Assembly (NCBI GenBank): GCA_030667105.1
Contig: DAOUWN010000042.1
Span: 1-11,009, forward strand
DNA: 11,009 nucleotides
Direction of reading: 5' to 3'
Origin: Deltaproteobacteria bacterium
GTDB lineage: Bacteria; Desulfobacterota; Desulfobacteria; C00003060
Every line of letters begins with the position of its first letter. The stretch's first letter is position 1. Position numbers and translations under genes: made by a program. Below the pieces are notes generated by a model. It was not told the DNA's origin. It was given only the letters and a program-made list of their open reading frames with translations, and did no database searches. This document shows, one piece after another, positions 1 through 5,920 of the stretch.

Positions 1-156
1 ACATACGGTCTCAAGGCTCTGGATGCATTACATCTCGCCGCCTTTAGTCTCATATCTGAAAAGGATTGGTGTTTTGTGGTGGCTGATGACAACCTTTGCA
101 AGGTTGCAGAAGTCATTGGCTTTACCACCATAAATCCCTTGAAGAAAAGTGCATAA
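1..156 (+). CDS. PIN-domain protein, C-terminal fragment (VapC-like toxin)
   Basis: Frame 1 is open from the window edge to TAA at 154-156 and gives the last 51 residues of a protein. The stretch LDALHLAAFSLI, followed by a strand ending in VVADDNL and the closing VAEVIGFTTINP, matches the C-terminal third of PIN-domain ribonucleases. In that fold, the 'DALH' Asp and the 'ADD' Asp are metal ligands. Most small PIN proteins are toxins of VapBC modules that cleave RNA. The N-terminus and any antitoxin gene lie outside the window, so the toxin role is inferred. No downstream partner follows: the next 600 bases carry no clear gene. Confidence 0.7.
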   Translation, partial: TYGLKALDALHLAAFSLISEKDWCFVVADDNLCKVAEVIGFTTINPLKKSA

Positions 157-367
157 TGAGCGGGGTGAATGCCTTATTTGAGCCGCAAATCTAAAGTGTC
201 ATGTGCAATATTTGTCCGGGATAATGGGTTTGGGCTGGGTGCCGTTTTCGTCCAGATATTCTCTGCCTTCATAAACATTCCTCACGTAAAATGGAAATCA
301 AAAAAGATACAAGAGCAAAGGTTCCATACCGTCCTGAACTGGGCACCGGTGCGGTGCTCCAGCCGCT

Positions 368-450
368 AGGGGACGTTCTTCGGTTTTAAAGTTAAAATTG
401 CTCAATCAGCAAACAGAAGGAATGAACTTTAAATGTGAAGTTCGTCCCCT
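368..450. repeat. imperfect inverted repeat (REP/MITE-like)
   Basis: The arm at 368-393 begins AGGGGACG and ends TTTAAAGTT. It pairs with 425-450, whose reverse complement begins and ends identically; 21 of 26 positions match. The loop is 31 nt and AT-rich. Outward-facing AGGGGACG ends on an AT-rich core suggest a small non-autonomous element or a REP-type palindrome. No transposase is present in the window. A transcript would fold here, so a terminator-like role cannot be excluded, although no T-run follows. Confidence 0.65.
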
Positions 451-458
451 ATAGCACT

Positions 459-635
459 TCAGAAAATCACGGAACAAACGCCTCTCATTGCCCGGCTGAA
501 ATCCAAAGGACTGATCTGAACCCCTGTCAATTTCCCGCCTAAAATACTGTCAACTTTCTGACGTCTAGCCGGCCAATCCGTTTTACTCAGCAGGTCATAA
601 AATCGCTTCGCAATTTCATGCAGCGCAAAGGACAT
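459..635 (-). CDS. hypothetical small protein, possibly a gene remnant
   Basis: A 58-residue frame runs from ATG at 635 to TGA at 459. It begins MSFALHEIAKRFYDLL and has amphipathic, coding-like composition (AKRFYDLLSKTDWPARRQ). No good Shine-Dalgarno sequence precedes the ATG. The frame stays open upstream to about position 705, which suggests a truncated 5' end rather than an intact small gene. The stop lies just outside the inverted repeat at 368-450, consistent with an insertion or deletion having cut a longer gene. I do not recognise a family. Confidence 0.3.
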   Translation of the reverse strand: MSFALHEIAKRFYDLLSKTDWPARRQKVDSILGGKLTGVQISPLDFSRAMRGVCSVIF

Positions 636-648
636 GCCTGGGAGGCTC

Positions 649-687
649 TTGGCGGGCCGGAGAGAAGCCGTCCGGCTTGCCCGCCAA
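649..687. other. nested GC-rich hairpin / dyad upstream of the sigma-54 promoter
   Basis: A perfect 9-bp outer stem, TTGGCGGGC (649-657) with GCCCGCCAA (679-687), encloses a second perfect 6-bp palindrome, AAGCCG (665-670) with CGGCTT (673-678). It lies about 75-110 bases upstream of the predicted hydrogenase transcription start. That distance suits an enhancer-binding site for a sigma-54 activator. It could equally be a transcription terminator shielding the promoter from upstream read-through, but no T-run follows on either strand. Confidence 0.55.
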
Positions 688-733
688 ACTATTACCGGAA
701 TACCGGGCTATTCAGTTGCCCAACGTGCTTGAA

Positions 734-750
734 TTGGCACAAGATTTGCG
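734..750 (+). promoter_or_regulatory. sigma-54 (RpoN) promoter for the hydrogenase operon
   Basis: The sequence TTGGCACAAGATTTGCG matches the -24/-12 pattern TGGCAC-N5-TTGC. GG is at 736-737 and GC at 748-749, with exactly ten bases between them. The predicted start of transcription is near 761, giving a leader of about 197 nt before the GTG start at 958. Sigma-54 promoters need an ATP-dependent enhancer-binding activator. Hydrogenase operons are a known class of sigma-54 targets in other proteobacteria. The regulator gene is not in the window. Confidence 0.78.
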
Positions 751-783
751 AGGATTCGGTTGAGAATCTTATCAAGGGATATG

Positions 784-818
784 CCTGAAATGACGATAAT
801 AAGGCTTTATCGTTCAGG
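784..818 (+). promoter_or_regulatory. two-part hairpin in the hydrogenase mRNA leader
   Basis: CCTGAA (784-789) pairs with TTCAGG (813-818), and CGATAA (794-799) pairs with TTATCG (807-812). This leaves a 4-nt bulge on the 5' side and a 7-nt loop. The hairpin starts about 23 nt into the predicted transcript and could stabilise the 5' end or bind a regulator; either role is inference. Further along the leader is a run of nine A then seven G (877-892). Confidence 0.45.
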
Positions 819-942
819 TGTTTCCATTTTGGCTAAGCAATTTCGGTCACAAGTCTATGAGATGCATGAATTGACGAAAAAAAAAGGGGGGGTGAGAAAG
901 CGTTTACCAATCACTGATTACGGATTTCACAACAATCCTACG

Positions 943-950
943 AAAGGAGG
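943..950 (+). promoter_or_regulatory. Shine-Dalgarno site fixing the GTG start of the small subunit
   Basis: AAAGGAGG lies seven bases before GTG 958-960. The frame is open upstream to 760, but only the GTG start puts a twin-arginine signal at the correct N-terminal position. The 66 upstream codons are therefore read here as leader, not protein. Confidence 0.85.
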
Positions 951-957
951 TTTAAAA

Positions 958-1932
958 GTGAACAGACTATTCGGTGACATATCACGCCGAGACTTCATGA
1001 AGTACTGCGCAGGAACGGCCGCCGTGCTCGGCCTTTCAGAGTTGGAGCTATTTTCCAAAGTTTCCGAGGCCCTTGCAGCATCCAGCGCCAAACCGCCGGT
1101 AATATGGCTTGAGGGCCAGGACTGCGCGGGCTGCACTATCTCGTTTGCGGGCGCCCTGAACCCGCCCGTGTCCTCCCTGATTCTGGACAAGTTATCCATC
1201 CGATACCATGAAACCCTTATGGCTGGTGCAGGGTATCTGGCAGAAGCGACCTACGAGGAGACAGTCAAGGCAGGAGGCTATGTCCTTTGCATAGAAGGGT
1301 CAATTCCCACCGCTGATGACCGCTATTGTATGGTAGGCGGGAGACCCTTCAGGGAAATGGTTGAAGAAGCCGGGGAGAAGGCAGCCGCGATTATCGCAGT
1401 CGGCGCCTGCGCCGCATACGGCGGCATCCCTGCGGCCGGTCCAACAGGTGCCGTAGGAGCCAACAAGATTATTAAGAATAAGCCGATCATCAATCTTCCC
1501 ACCTGCCCGGTACATGTGGACCATTTGGTGGGAACGATCCTCTATTTTCTAACTACAGGAAAGGTTCCGCCCCTTGATAACATCGGCCGCCCCAAAATGT
1601 ACTTTGGCGAACTCATTCATGACAACTGCAGGCGGCGATACTATTTTGACAATGAGATGTTCTTAACAGACTGGAATGATCCGGCACAAAAGAACTGGTG
1701 CCTTTACGAAAAGGGCTGCAAAGGGCCGGATACCTACGCGGACTGTGCTGTTCGTCGGTGGAACGACGGGCAGAACTACTGCATCGACTGCGGTGCGGGT
1801 TGCATGGGCTGTGCGGAGCCGGACTTTTATGACGGCATGTCGCCTCTGTACACGGCCGAAAGCGAGCGCTCTCGAAATATCATGGCCCGAAAAAAAGCCG
1901 GCTTGATTCCGCCATTAACAGAAAAGGCATGA
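958..1932 (+). CDS. [NiFe] hydrogenase small subunit, Tat-exported (HysB-like)
   Basis: This 324-residue electron-transfer subunit of a periplasmic uptake-type (group 1) hydrogenase passes electrons from the active site through three Fe-S clusters. Residues 9-15 (SRRDFMK) are a twin-arginine signal, followed by a hydrophobic stretch and an ALA|A cleavage site near residue 40, so the mature complex should be periplasmic. Proximal-cluster ligands are C56, C59, C151 and C183. Distal ligands are H221, C224, C248 and C254. The medial-cluster region has C263, C275, C282 and C285, with C275 in place of the proline of standard 3Fe-4S enzymes. This predicts a 4Fe-4S medial cluster, as in [NiFeSe] enzymes; C278 is an extra nearby cysteine. 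There is no C-terminal membrane helix, so a cytochrome c or another soluble partner is likely. The gene lies 16 bases before the large subunit. The GTG start is chosen from the strong ribosome binding site and the signal peptide. Confidence 0.93.
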   Translation: MNRLFGDISRRDFMKYCAGTAAVLGLSELELFSKVSEALAASSAKPPVIWLEGQDCAGCTISFAGALNPPVSSLILDKLSIRYHETLMAGAGYLAEATYEETVKAGGYVLCIEGSIPTADDRYCMVGGRPFREMVEEAGEKAAAIIAVGACAAYGGIPAAGPTGAVGANKIIKNKPIINLPTCPVHVDHLVGTILYFLTTGKVPPLDNIGRPKMYFGELIHDNCRRRYYFDNEMFLTDWNDPAQKNWCLYEKGCKGPDTYADCAVRRWNDGQNYCIDCGAGCMGCAEPDFYDGMSPLYTAESERSRNIMARKKAGLIPPLTEKA

Positions 1933-1948
1933 AAGGAGGTGGTAGAAG

Positions 1949-3511
1949 ATGGGAAAGAAGATTACGATTGATCCGATTACTAGAATTGAGGGACATCTTG
2001 GCATAACAGTCGAGATCGAAAACGGCAAAGTCAAAGACGCGTGGAGCACCGGCACGATGGCCCGGGGATTTGAGACCCTTCTTCAGGGAAGAGATCCAAG
2101 AGATGCGCCCTTTGTAACGAGCCGCTTTTGTGGCGTGTGTTACAGCGTTCATCAGATGGCAAGTATAAGGGCCCTGGACGAAGCCTTTGGAGCAAATGTT
2201 CCCTGGGGCGGGACCCTTTTGAGGAACCTGGCCATGGGCGCACAATATATCTATGACCATGTTCTCCATTTTTACCACCTGAGCGCACTTGACTCTATCG
2301 ATATCATGGCAGTGGCCGAGTACAAGGGTAAGGACAAGGCCTTGAACGCCGTAAAAGACAAGATAGTCGGCCTGGTCAAGTCAAACGATACCTTCCCCCT
2401 CACACCCCGATATAAACCGGACGGGTTCTGTGTGAAGGACCCGGACATGGTGATTTCGGCGGTGAAACACTACATTGATGCCCTTGCCATGCAGGCCAAG
2501 GCCAGAAATATGGGTGCCATCTTCGGAGGGAGGCAGCCTCATTATCAGAGCCTGGTGGTGGGGGGCTGTACACAGTACCCTGACGTAAACATGGTAGCGA
2601 AATTTCGCACCATGCTGGATGAACAGGCCAAGTTCGTCAATGAGGTCTATATCCCGGATGTACTTGCCTTCGGGACAGGCCCTCTATTTCCATTGGCTAA
2701 GATGGGTCTGGGTGGCGGCCATTACAATTATCTGTCTTATGGCGCCCTTGAATTGGATAAGGAAGGAAAGAGCCTGGTCTTCCCGGCCGGAGAGATCACC
2801 GATCTGGACCCGGCCAATATCAAGGTTCGCAGATTTGATCCTGGCAAGATCACCGAGTCGGTGAAATACGGCTGGTACAAAGATGACAAACCCCAACATC
2901 CTTACAATGGCGAGCAGGTCTTTGATCTTGACAAGAAGGAGGCCTACACCTTTGTCAAAGCGCCTCGCTACAAGGACAAGCCTATGGAGGTCGGCCCGCT
3001 TGCAAGGATGCTTGTGGCCAAGAACCCTGATGTCCTGGGATTGGTCAAGAAGGGCGCAAAACCTGGGGCAGTGGCACGTCATGCGGCCAGGGCCATTGAA
3101 ACCAAGCTGCTCGTAAACGCCTGCTACAAGTGGTGCGATGAATTGCTTGCGGAAATGACCAAGCCGGGATTCAAGATCCACGACTCGGCCCACTATGAGC
3201 CGCCAAAGACGGGCGAAGGAGCCGGCTTTTTTGAGGCGCCTCGTGGCGCATTAGGTCACTGGATCAAAATCGAGGATAAGAAGATCGCTAACTATCAGTG
3301 TGTGGTTCCTTCAACCTGGAACGCTTCGCCCAGGTGCGAGAAAAACCATCGCGGACAGTACGAGGAATCGCTCATCGGGGCACCGGTCCCTGATGCAGAT
3401 AACCCCATTAATGTGGTGCGTATCATCCGTTCCTTTGACCCCTGTCTGGCCTGTGCCATCCACTTGATCGATCCGCAGACCAACGAGATCAAGAAATTTC
3501 TTGTGGAATGA
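1949..3511 (+). CDS. [NiFe] hydrogenase large (catalytic) subunit (HysA-like, Cys form)
   Basis: This 520-residue subunit carries the Ni-Fe(CN)2CO active site that oxidises or produces H2. The N-terminal motif RIEGHLG (residues 12-18) and RFCGVC (C61, C64) supply one half of the nickel site. The C-terminal motif DPCLACAIH supplies C499 and C502. The last 15 residues after H505 (LIDPQTNEIKKFLVE) form the usual C-terminal extension removed by a maturation protease once nickel is inserted. The short length and the small-subunit cluster pattern resemble the HysAB [NiFeSe] branch, yet the codon at the selenocysteine position is TGT, so a cysteine enzyme is encoded. A ribosome binding site AAAGGAGG (1932-1939) overlaps the small-subunit stop, indicating co-translation. 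There is no Tat signal; export would depend on its partner. No protease or hyp genes follow, so maturation must come from elsewhere in the genome. Confidence 0.95.
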   Translation: MGKKITIDPITRIEGHLGITVEIENGKVKDAWSTGTMARGFETLLQGRDPRDAPFVTSRFCGVCYSVHQMASIRALDEAFGANVPWGGTLLRNLAMGAQYIYDHVLHFYHLSALDSIDIMAVAEYKGKDKALNAVKDKIVGLVKSNDTFPLTPRYKPDGFCVKDPDMVISAVKHYIDALAMQAKARNMGAIFGGRQPHYQSLVVGGCTQYPDVNMVAKFRTMLDEQAKFVNEVYIPDVLAFGTGPLFPLAKMGLGGGHYNYLSYGALELDKEGKSLVFPAGEITDLDPANIKVRRFDPGKITESVKYGWYKDDKPQHPYNGEQVFDLDKKEAYTFVKAPRYKDKPMEVGPLARMLVAKNPDVLGLVKKGAKPGAVARHAARAIETKLLVNACYKWCDELLAEMTKPGFKIHDSAHYEPPKTGEGAGFFEAPRGALGHWIKIEDKKIANYQCVVPSTWNASPRCEKNHRGQYEESLIGAPVPDADNPINVVRIIRSFDPCLACAIHLIDPQTNEIKKFLVE

Positions 3512-3544
3512 TCAGGCCAAATCAAATCTAGAATCTCCATATGA

Positions 3545-3570
3545 CTTGGGGGGCGGTTCTGCCCCCCAAG
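3545..3570. terminator. GC-rich hairpin between convergent genes
   Basis: A perfect 10-bp stem, CTTGGGGGGC (3545-3554) with GCCCCCCAAG (3561-3570), has a 6-nt loop. It sits 33 bases after the hydrogenase stop and 92 bases beyond the stop of the convergent radical SAM gene, the right place for a bidirectional terminator. Neither side has a good T-run, so termination may be weak or need a factor. Confidence 0.55.
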
Positions 3571-3662
3571 CTCATTAAACAAGACCTCTGCATAACATCC
3601 CCCCTTGCCTCTGCCTCGGGTGGAGCCATTTCTAGGGCTGTTGAGTCTAAACGGTCCAGTGA

Positions 3663-5141
3663 TCAAAAGATGTGCAATTCGCAGATTTTGCGGAAATGAT
3701 GGCCTTGGATCGCCAATGTAATGGCCAGTGAGAACAGCTCTGGGCGGCGAAAAAGCGTCCACAACAAGAGCCTCCAATAGTGGAATCGCTCTTTGCCAAA
3801 AATACCCAAACGTACGTTGGAACGAAAGAACGCCAGGAAACGCTGAAAGTCCAGCGGAATTTCAATCCTTGGCGCCTTATATTCTCGCAGGAAGGTCTTA
3901 ATGCGTTCATAGTAGTGTTTGTGTGAATAGATGTGGCTCATTATATTCTTGTACCCCTCATTTAACACACTAAGGTCCATGTTAGGGATTATGTTGGTTG
4001 TGCCATCCACGTTATCCCCCGACATATTACCGAGCAGGCGGCCCTCTTGTTTCAAACGTTCATAAAGTCTTGTGCCGGCAGGGGCCTGAAGCAGGCCGAC
4101 CATTGCAGTCACGATCCCGCTTTTCTGGATAAAATCAATTTGCCGTTGGAAGATGGAATGGGTGTCACTGTCGAAGCCGACAATGAAGCCACCTTGTACT
4201 TGCAAGCCGGTTCGTTGGATCCGTTTAACGTCTTCGATTAGGTCACGGTTTTTGTTGTGCATTTTGTTGCATTCAGCCAGACTTTGCTCATCCGGCGTTT
4301 CAATCCCGATAAAGACCGCGTCAAACCCGGCCTCGACCATCATCTCCATTAATGGGTTGTCGTCGGCCAGATTGACAGAAGCTTCCGTATAAAACGGTAT
4401 CCCTCTCTTGTCTTTCTGCCATTCGATTAACGCAGGCAGGAGCTGGGTCTTAAGATACCTTTTGTTGCCAATGAAGTTGTCATCCACGAAGAAGACCTGC
4501 CCACGCCATCCCAGATTATAGAGGCCATCCAATTCGGCAACAATCTGCTCGGCGCTCTTGATACGCGGCCGGTGCCCGAATAACGCCGTCACATTACAAA
4601 ACTCGCAATTGAACGGGCAGCCTCTGGAAAACTGGATGCTCATTGAGGCATACCGTTTCAGGTCGGCCAACTCCCACATAGGAGCAGCCGTCTGCCGGAT
4701 GTCACAAAACTCGGATGTTTCGTAGACGCGCCTGGCACATCCCATTTCCAGATCCGCCAGAAAAGGAGGCAGGGTCAGTTCGGCCTCATTGAGCACAAAA
4801 TGATCAACATCCTCAAATTCCTCGTGCTCGCTCGTAAAAAGTGGTCCACCAGCTATGACCTTGAGGCCCGCCTCCTTGCACCGTGCAATGGTTTGACGTG
4901 CTGACTCTCTTTGCACCACCATGGCGCTGATAAACACGCAATCAGCCCACGCCAGGCCTTGTTCAGTGAGCTTTGTCACATTGAGATCGACTAACCGCTT
5001 GGACCATTCTGCCGGCAGCATCGCCCCGAGCGTCAGCAGGCCCAGTGGCGGCAAGGTTGCTTTTTTGCGAATGAACTTCAGTGCGTGCTTGAAACTCCAA
5101 AATGTGTCCGGGAATTCCGGGTAGATTAACAGAACGTTCAT
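3663..5141 (-). CDS. B12-binding radical SAM protein with DUF4070-type C-terminus
   Basis: This 492-residue protein has three parts. Residues 1-140 form a cobalamin-binding Rossmann-like domain (MNVLLIYPEFPDTFWSFK, then LPPLGLLTLGAMLP). A radical SAM barrel follows, with the 4Fe-4S motif CPFNCEFC (C175, C179, C182). A C-terminal region from about residue 310 resembles DUF4070. The family reductively cleaves S-adenosylmethionine and often transfers methyl groups through B12 to unactivated carbon; the hopanoid C-2 methylase HpnP has the same architecture. The substrate here cannot be read from the sequence, and many family members are uncharacterised. The ATG at 5139-5141 has an AAGGAA ribosome binding site six to seven bases upstream. 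A 150-bp inverted repeat ends immediately upstream, so any promoter lies in or beyond it. The gene is convergent with the hydrogenase operon. Confidence 0.88.
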   Translation of the reverse strand: MNVLLIYPEFPDTFWSFKHALKFIRKKATLPPLGLLTLGAMLPAEWSKRLVDLNVTKLTEQGLAWADCVFISAMVVQRESARQTIARCKEAGLKVIAGGPLFTSEHEEFEDVDHFVLNEAELTLPPFLADLEMGCARRVYETSEFCDIRQTAAPMWELADLKRYASMSIQFSRGCPFNCEFCNVTALFGHRPRIKSAEQIVAELDGLYNLGWRGQVFFVDDNFIGNKRYLKTQLLPALIEWQKDKRGIPFYTEASVNLADDNPLMEMMVEAGFDAVFIGIETPDEQSLAECNKMHNKNRDLIEDVKRIQRTGLQVQGGFIVGFDSDTHSIFQRQIDFIQKSGIVTAMVGLLQAPAGTRLYERLKQEGRLLGNMSGDNVDGTTNIIPNMDLSVLNEGYKNIMSHIYSHKHYYERIKTFLREYKAPRIEIPLDFQRFLAFFRSNVRLGIFGKERFHYWRLLLWTLFRRPELFSLAITLAIQGHHFRKICELHIF

Positions 5142-5154
5142 TTGGTTTCCTTCC

Positions 5155-5305
5155 CCTGGGAGGCTGTCCGAGAATGAGAGATTTCTTGCAAGGTCAAGGA
5201 AGACGAAGATTTTAACCGCAGGAATACATTGAGTATTTTGAGGATTAAAATCTGAGTCTGACGCAGAGATTGCGGGAAATACCCATTCTCGGACAGCCTC
5301 CTAGG
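5155..5305. mobile_element. MITE-like long inverted repeat, about 150 bp
   Basis: The termini are a perfect 18-bp inverted repeat: GGAGGCTGTCCGAGAATG at 5159-5176 and its reverse complement at 5284-5301. One mismatch outside them, a further CCT/AGG pair extends the repeat to 5155 and 5305. Pairing continues inward with interruptions (ATTTC..GCAA at 5181-5191) to AGATTTTAA (5207-5215) and TTAAAATCT (5245-5253). The whole element can therefore fold around a loop of about 29 nt. There is no internal coding sequence and no clear target duplication. It fits a non-autonomous element mobilised in trans by an IS with GGCTGTCC-type ends; that link is inference. It lies between the radical SAM gene and the zinc-ribbon gene. 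Confidence 0.75.
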
Positions 5306-5587
5306 CTAGTCCATGCACGAGTCGTTGGTCGAGTCCACGTTTCCAGGATCCCAGTCTTGTTTTTGCTTTTTCAGCCTTTCATCTATCAGACAATGAAACA
5401 AATTTCAAATGATCGCAATACACCCCTTTCATTATGTCGACTATATTTGCAGCAACCGTTTGGTCGGGCTGGGTCTATGTTAAGCAGTACAAGGACTACT
5501 TCAGAAGCTCCTAGTTCTCTTCTTTTTCCCATGAGCCATCCAGGTGTTTATCCGTGCTTTGGTTCTCAGCCACGAGCCTCATTACTG
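5306..5587. other. non-coding stretch between MITE and zinc-ribbon gene
   Basis: About 280 bases with no convincing gene, hairpin terminator or promoter. On the minus strand a 23-codon frame starts at ATG 5582, immediately after the zinc-ribbon stop, and encodes MRLVAENQSTDKHLDGSWEK plus three residues. Its composition is coding-like and acidic but it is too short to call. The plus-strand frame through 5270-5743 starts inside the repeat and has no ribosome binding site; it is treated as spurious. Confidence 0.5.
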
Positions 5588-5788
5588 TCATATCCCCTGG
5601 ATAAGCTGTTTGCCGCAATCCACACAATACTTGTTCATTTCGCGTCGACGTTTTGCGTGGTTCTCCTCAGCACACCTCCTAAGCTGGATGTTTTCATTTA
5701 CTACCTCGCCACACATCGAGCAAAAGCGAACCGGAGCGTTTGAGCGCCTGTGGTTTAAGTTGGGGCAAGTCTTTCTCTGCCTTATCAT
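5588..5788 (-). CDS. small Cys-rich zinc-ribbon protein
   Basis: This 66-residue basic protein has two CxxC knuckles, RFCSMCGEVVN in the middle and KYCVDCGKQL near the C-terminus. An N-terminal CPNLNH and a central Cys-x4-His (RCAEENHAKRRR) add further possible metal ligands. The paired CxxCG motifs indicate zinc binding, probably in two ribbon-like sites. Its function is unknown; such proteins may bind nucleic acid or protein partners. The ATG at 5786-5788 is preceded by a very good ribosome binding site (AGGAGG, six-base spacing), which supports a real gene despite its size. It lies 132 bases downstream of the HD-protein gene on the same strand and could be its last cotranscribed member or independent. 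No promoter is evident. Confidence 0.75.
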   Translation of the reverse strand: MIRQRKTCPNLNHRRSNAPVRFCSMCGEVVNENIQLRRCAEENHAKRRREMNKYCVDCGKQLIQGI

Positions 5789-5920
5789 CTAGTCCTCCTC
5801 TCCATCCTGTCAAGCTTCTTGGGAAACTATTGGTGCGCTGACACTTGCGGCGTGTTGTAAGGGGAAGGAGCGAAAATTCAGGCTGCACGCTGCTCGCGTT
5901 TCAAGCACGCAATAAAACCG

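Larger units (their letters stand above)
157..733. other. gene-poor stretch with decayed coding-like fragments
   Basis: No convincing full-length gene was found here. The plus-strand open frame at 169-369 has no ribosome binding site and no recognisable motif. On the minus strand two short frames read like protein: 285-199 (28 residues from GTG, containing VYEGREYLDENGTQPKPIIP) and 635-459 (58 residues, listed separately). The stretch also contains the inverted repeat at 368-450, the nested hairpin at 649-687 and a 7-bp direct repeat CTGTCAA at 524-530 and 547-553. It looks like a scar of lost accessory genes between a toxin gene and the hydrogenase promoter. Confidence 0.5.

Noticed and set aside
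1880..2278. 132-residue minus-strand open frame
   Set aside because: It is a reverse-strand shadow of the hydrogenase large subunit.
3439..3460. Possible selenocysteine in the hydrogenase large subunit
   Set aside because: The codon in the DPC motif is TGT, and no in-frame TGA occurs before the normal stop.
3295..3777. 160-residue minus-strand open frame across the convergent junction
   Set aside because: It overlaps the ends of two well-supported genes in other frames and spans the terminator hairpin.
5270..5743. 157-residue plus-strand open frame
   Set aside because: It starts inside the inverted-repeat element, has no ribosome binding site, and overlaps the zinc-ribbon gene in antisense.
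5809..5814. Minus-strand TTGACA upstream of the zinc-ribbon gene as a -35 element
   Set aside because: A -10 at normal spacing would fall on the start codon and has no match.
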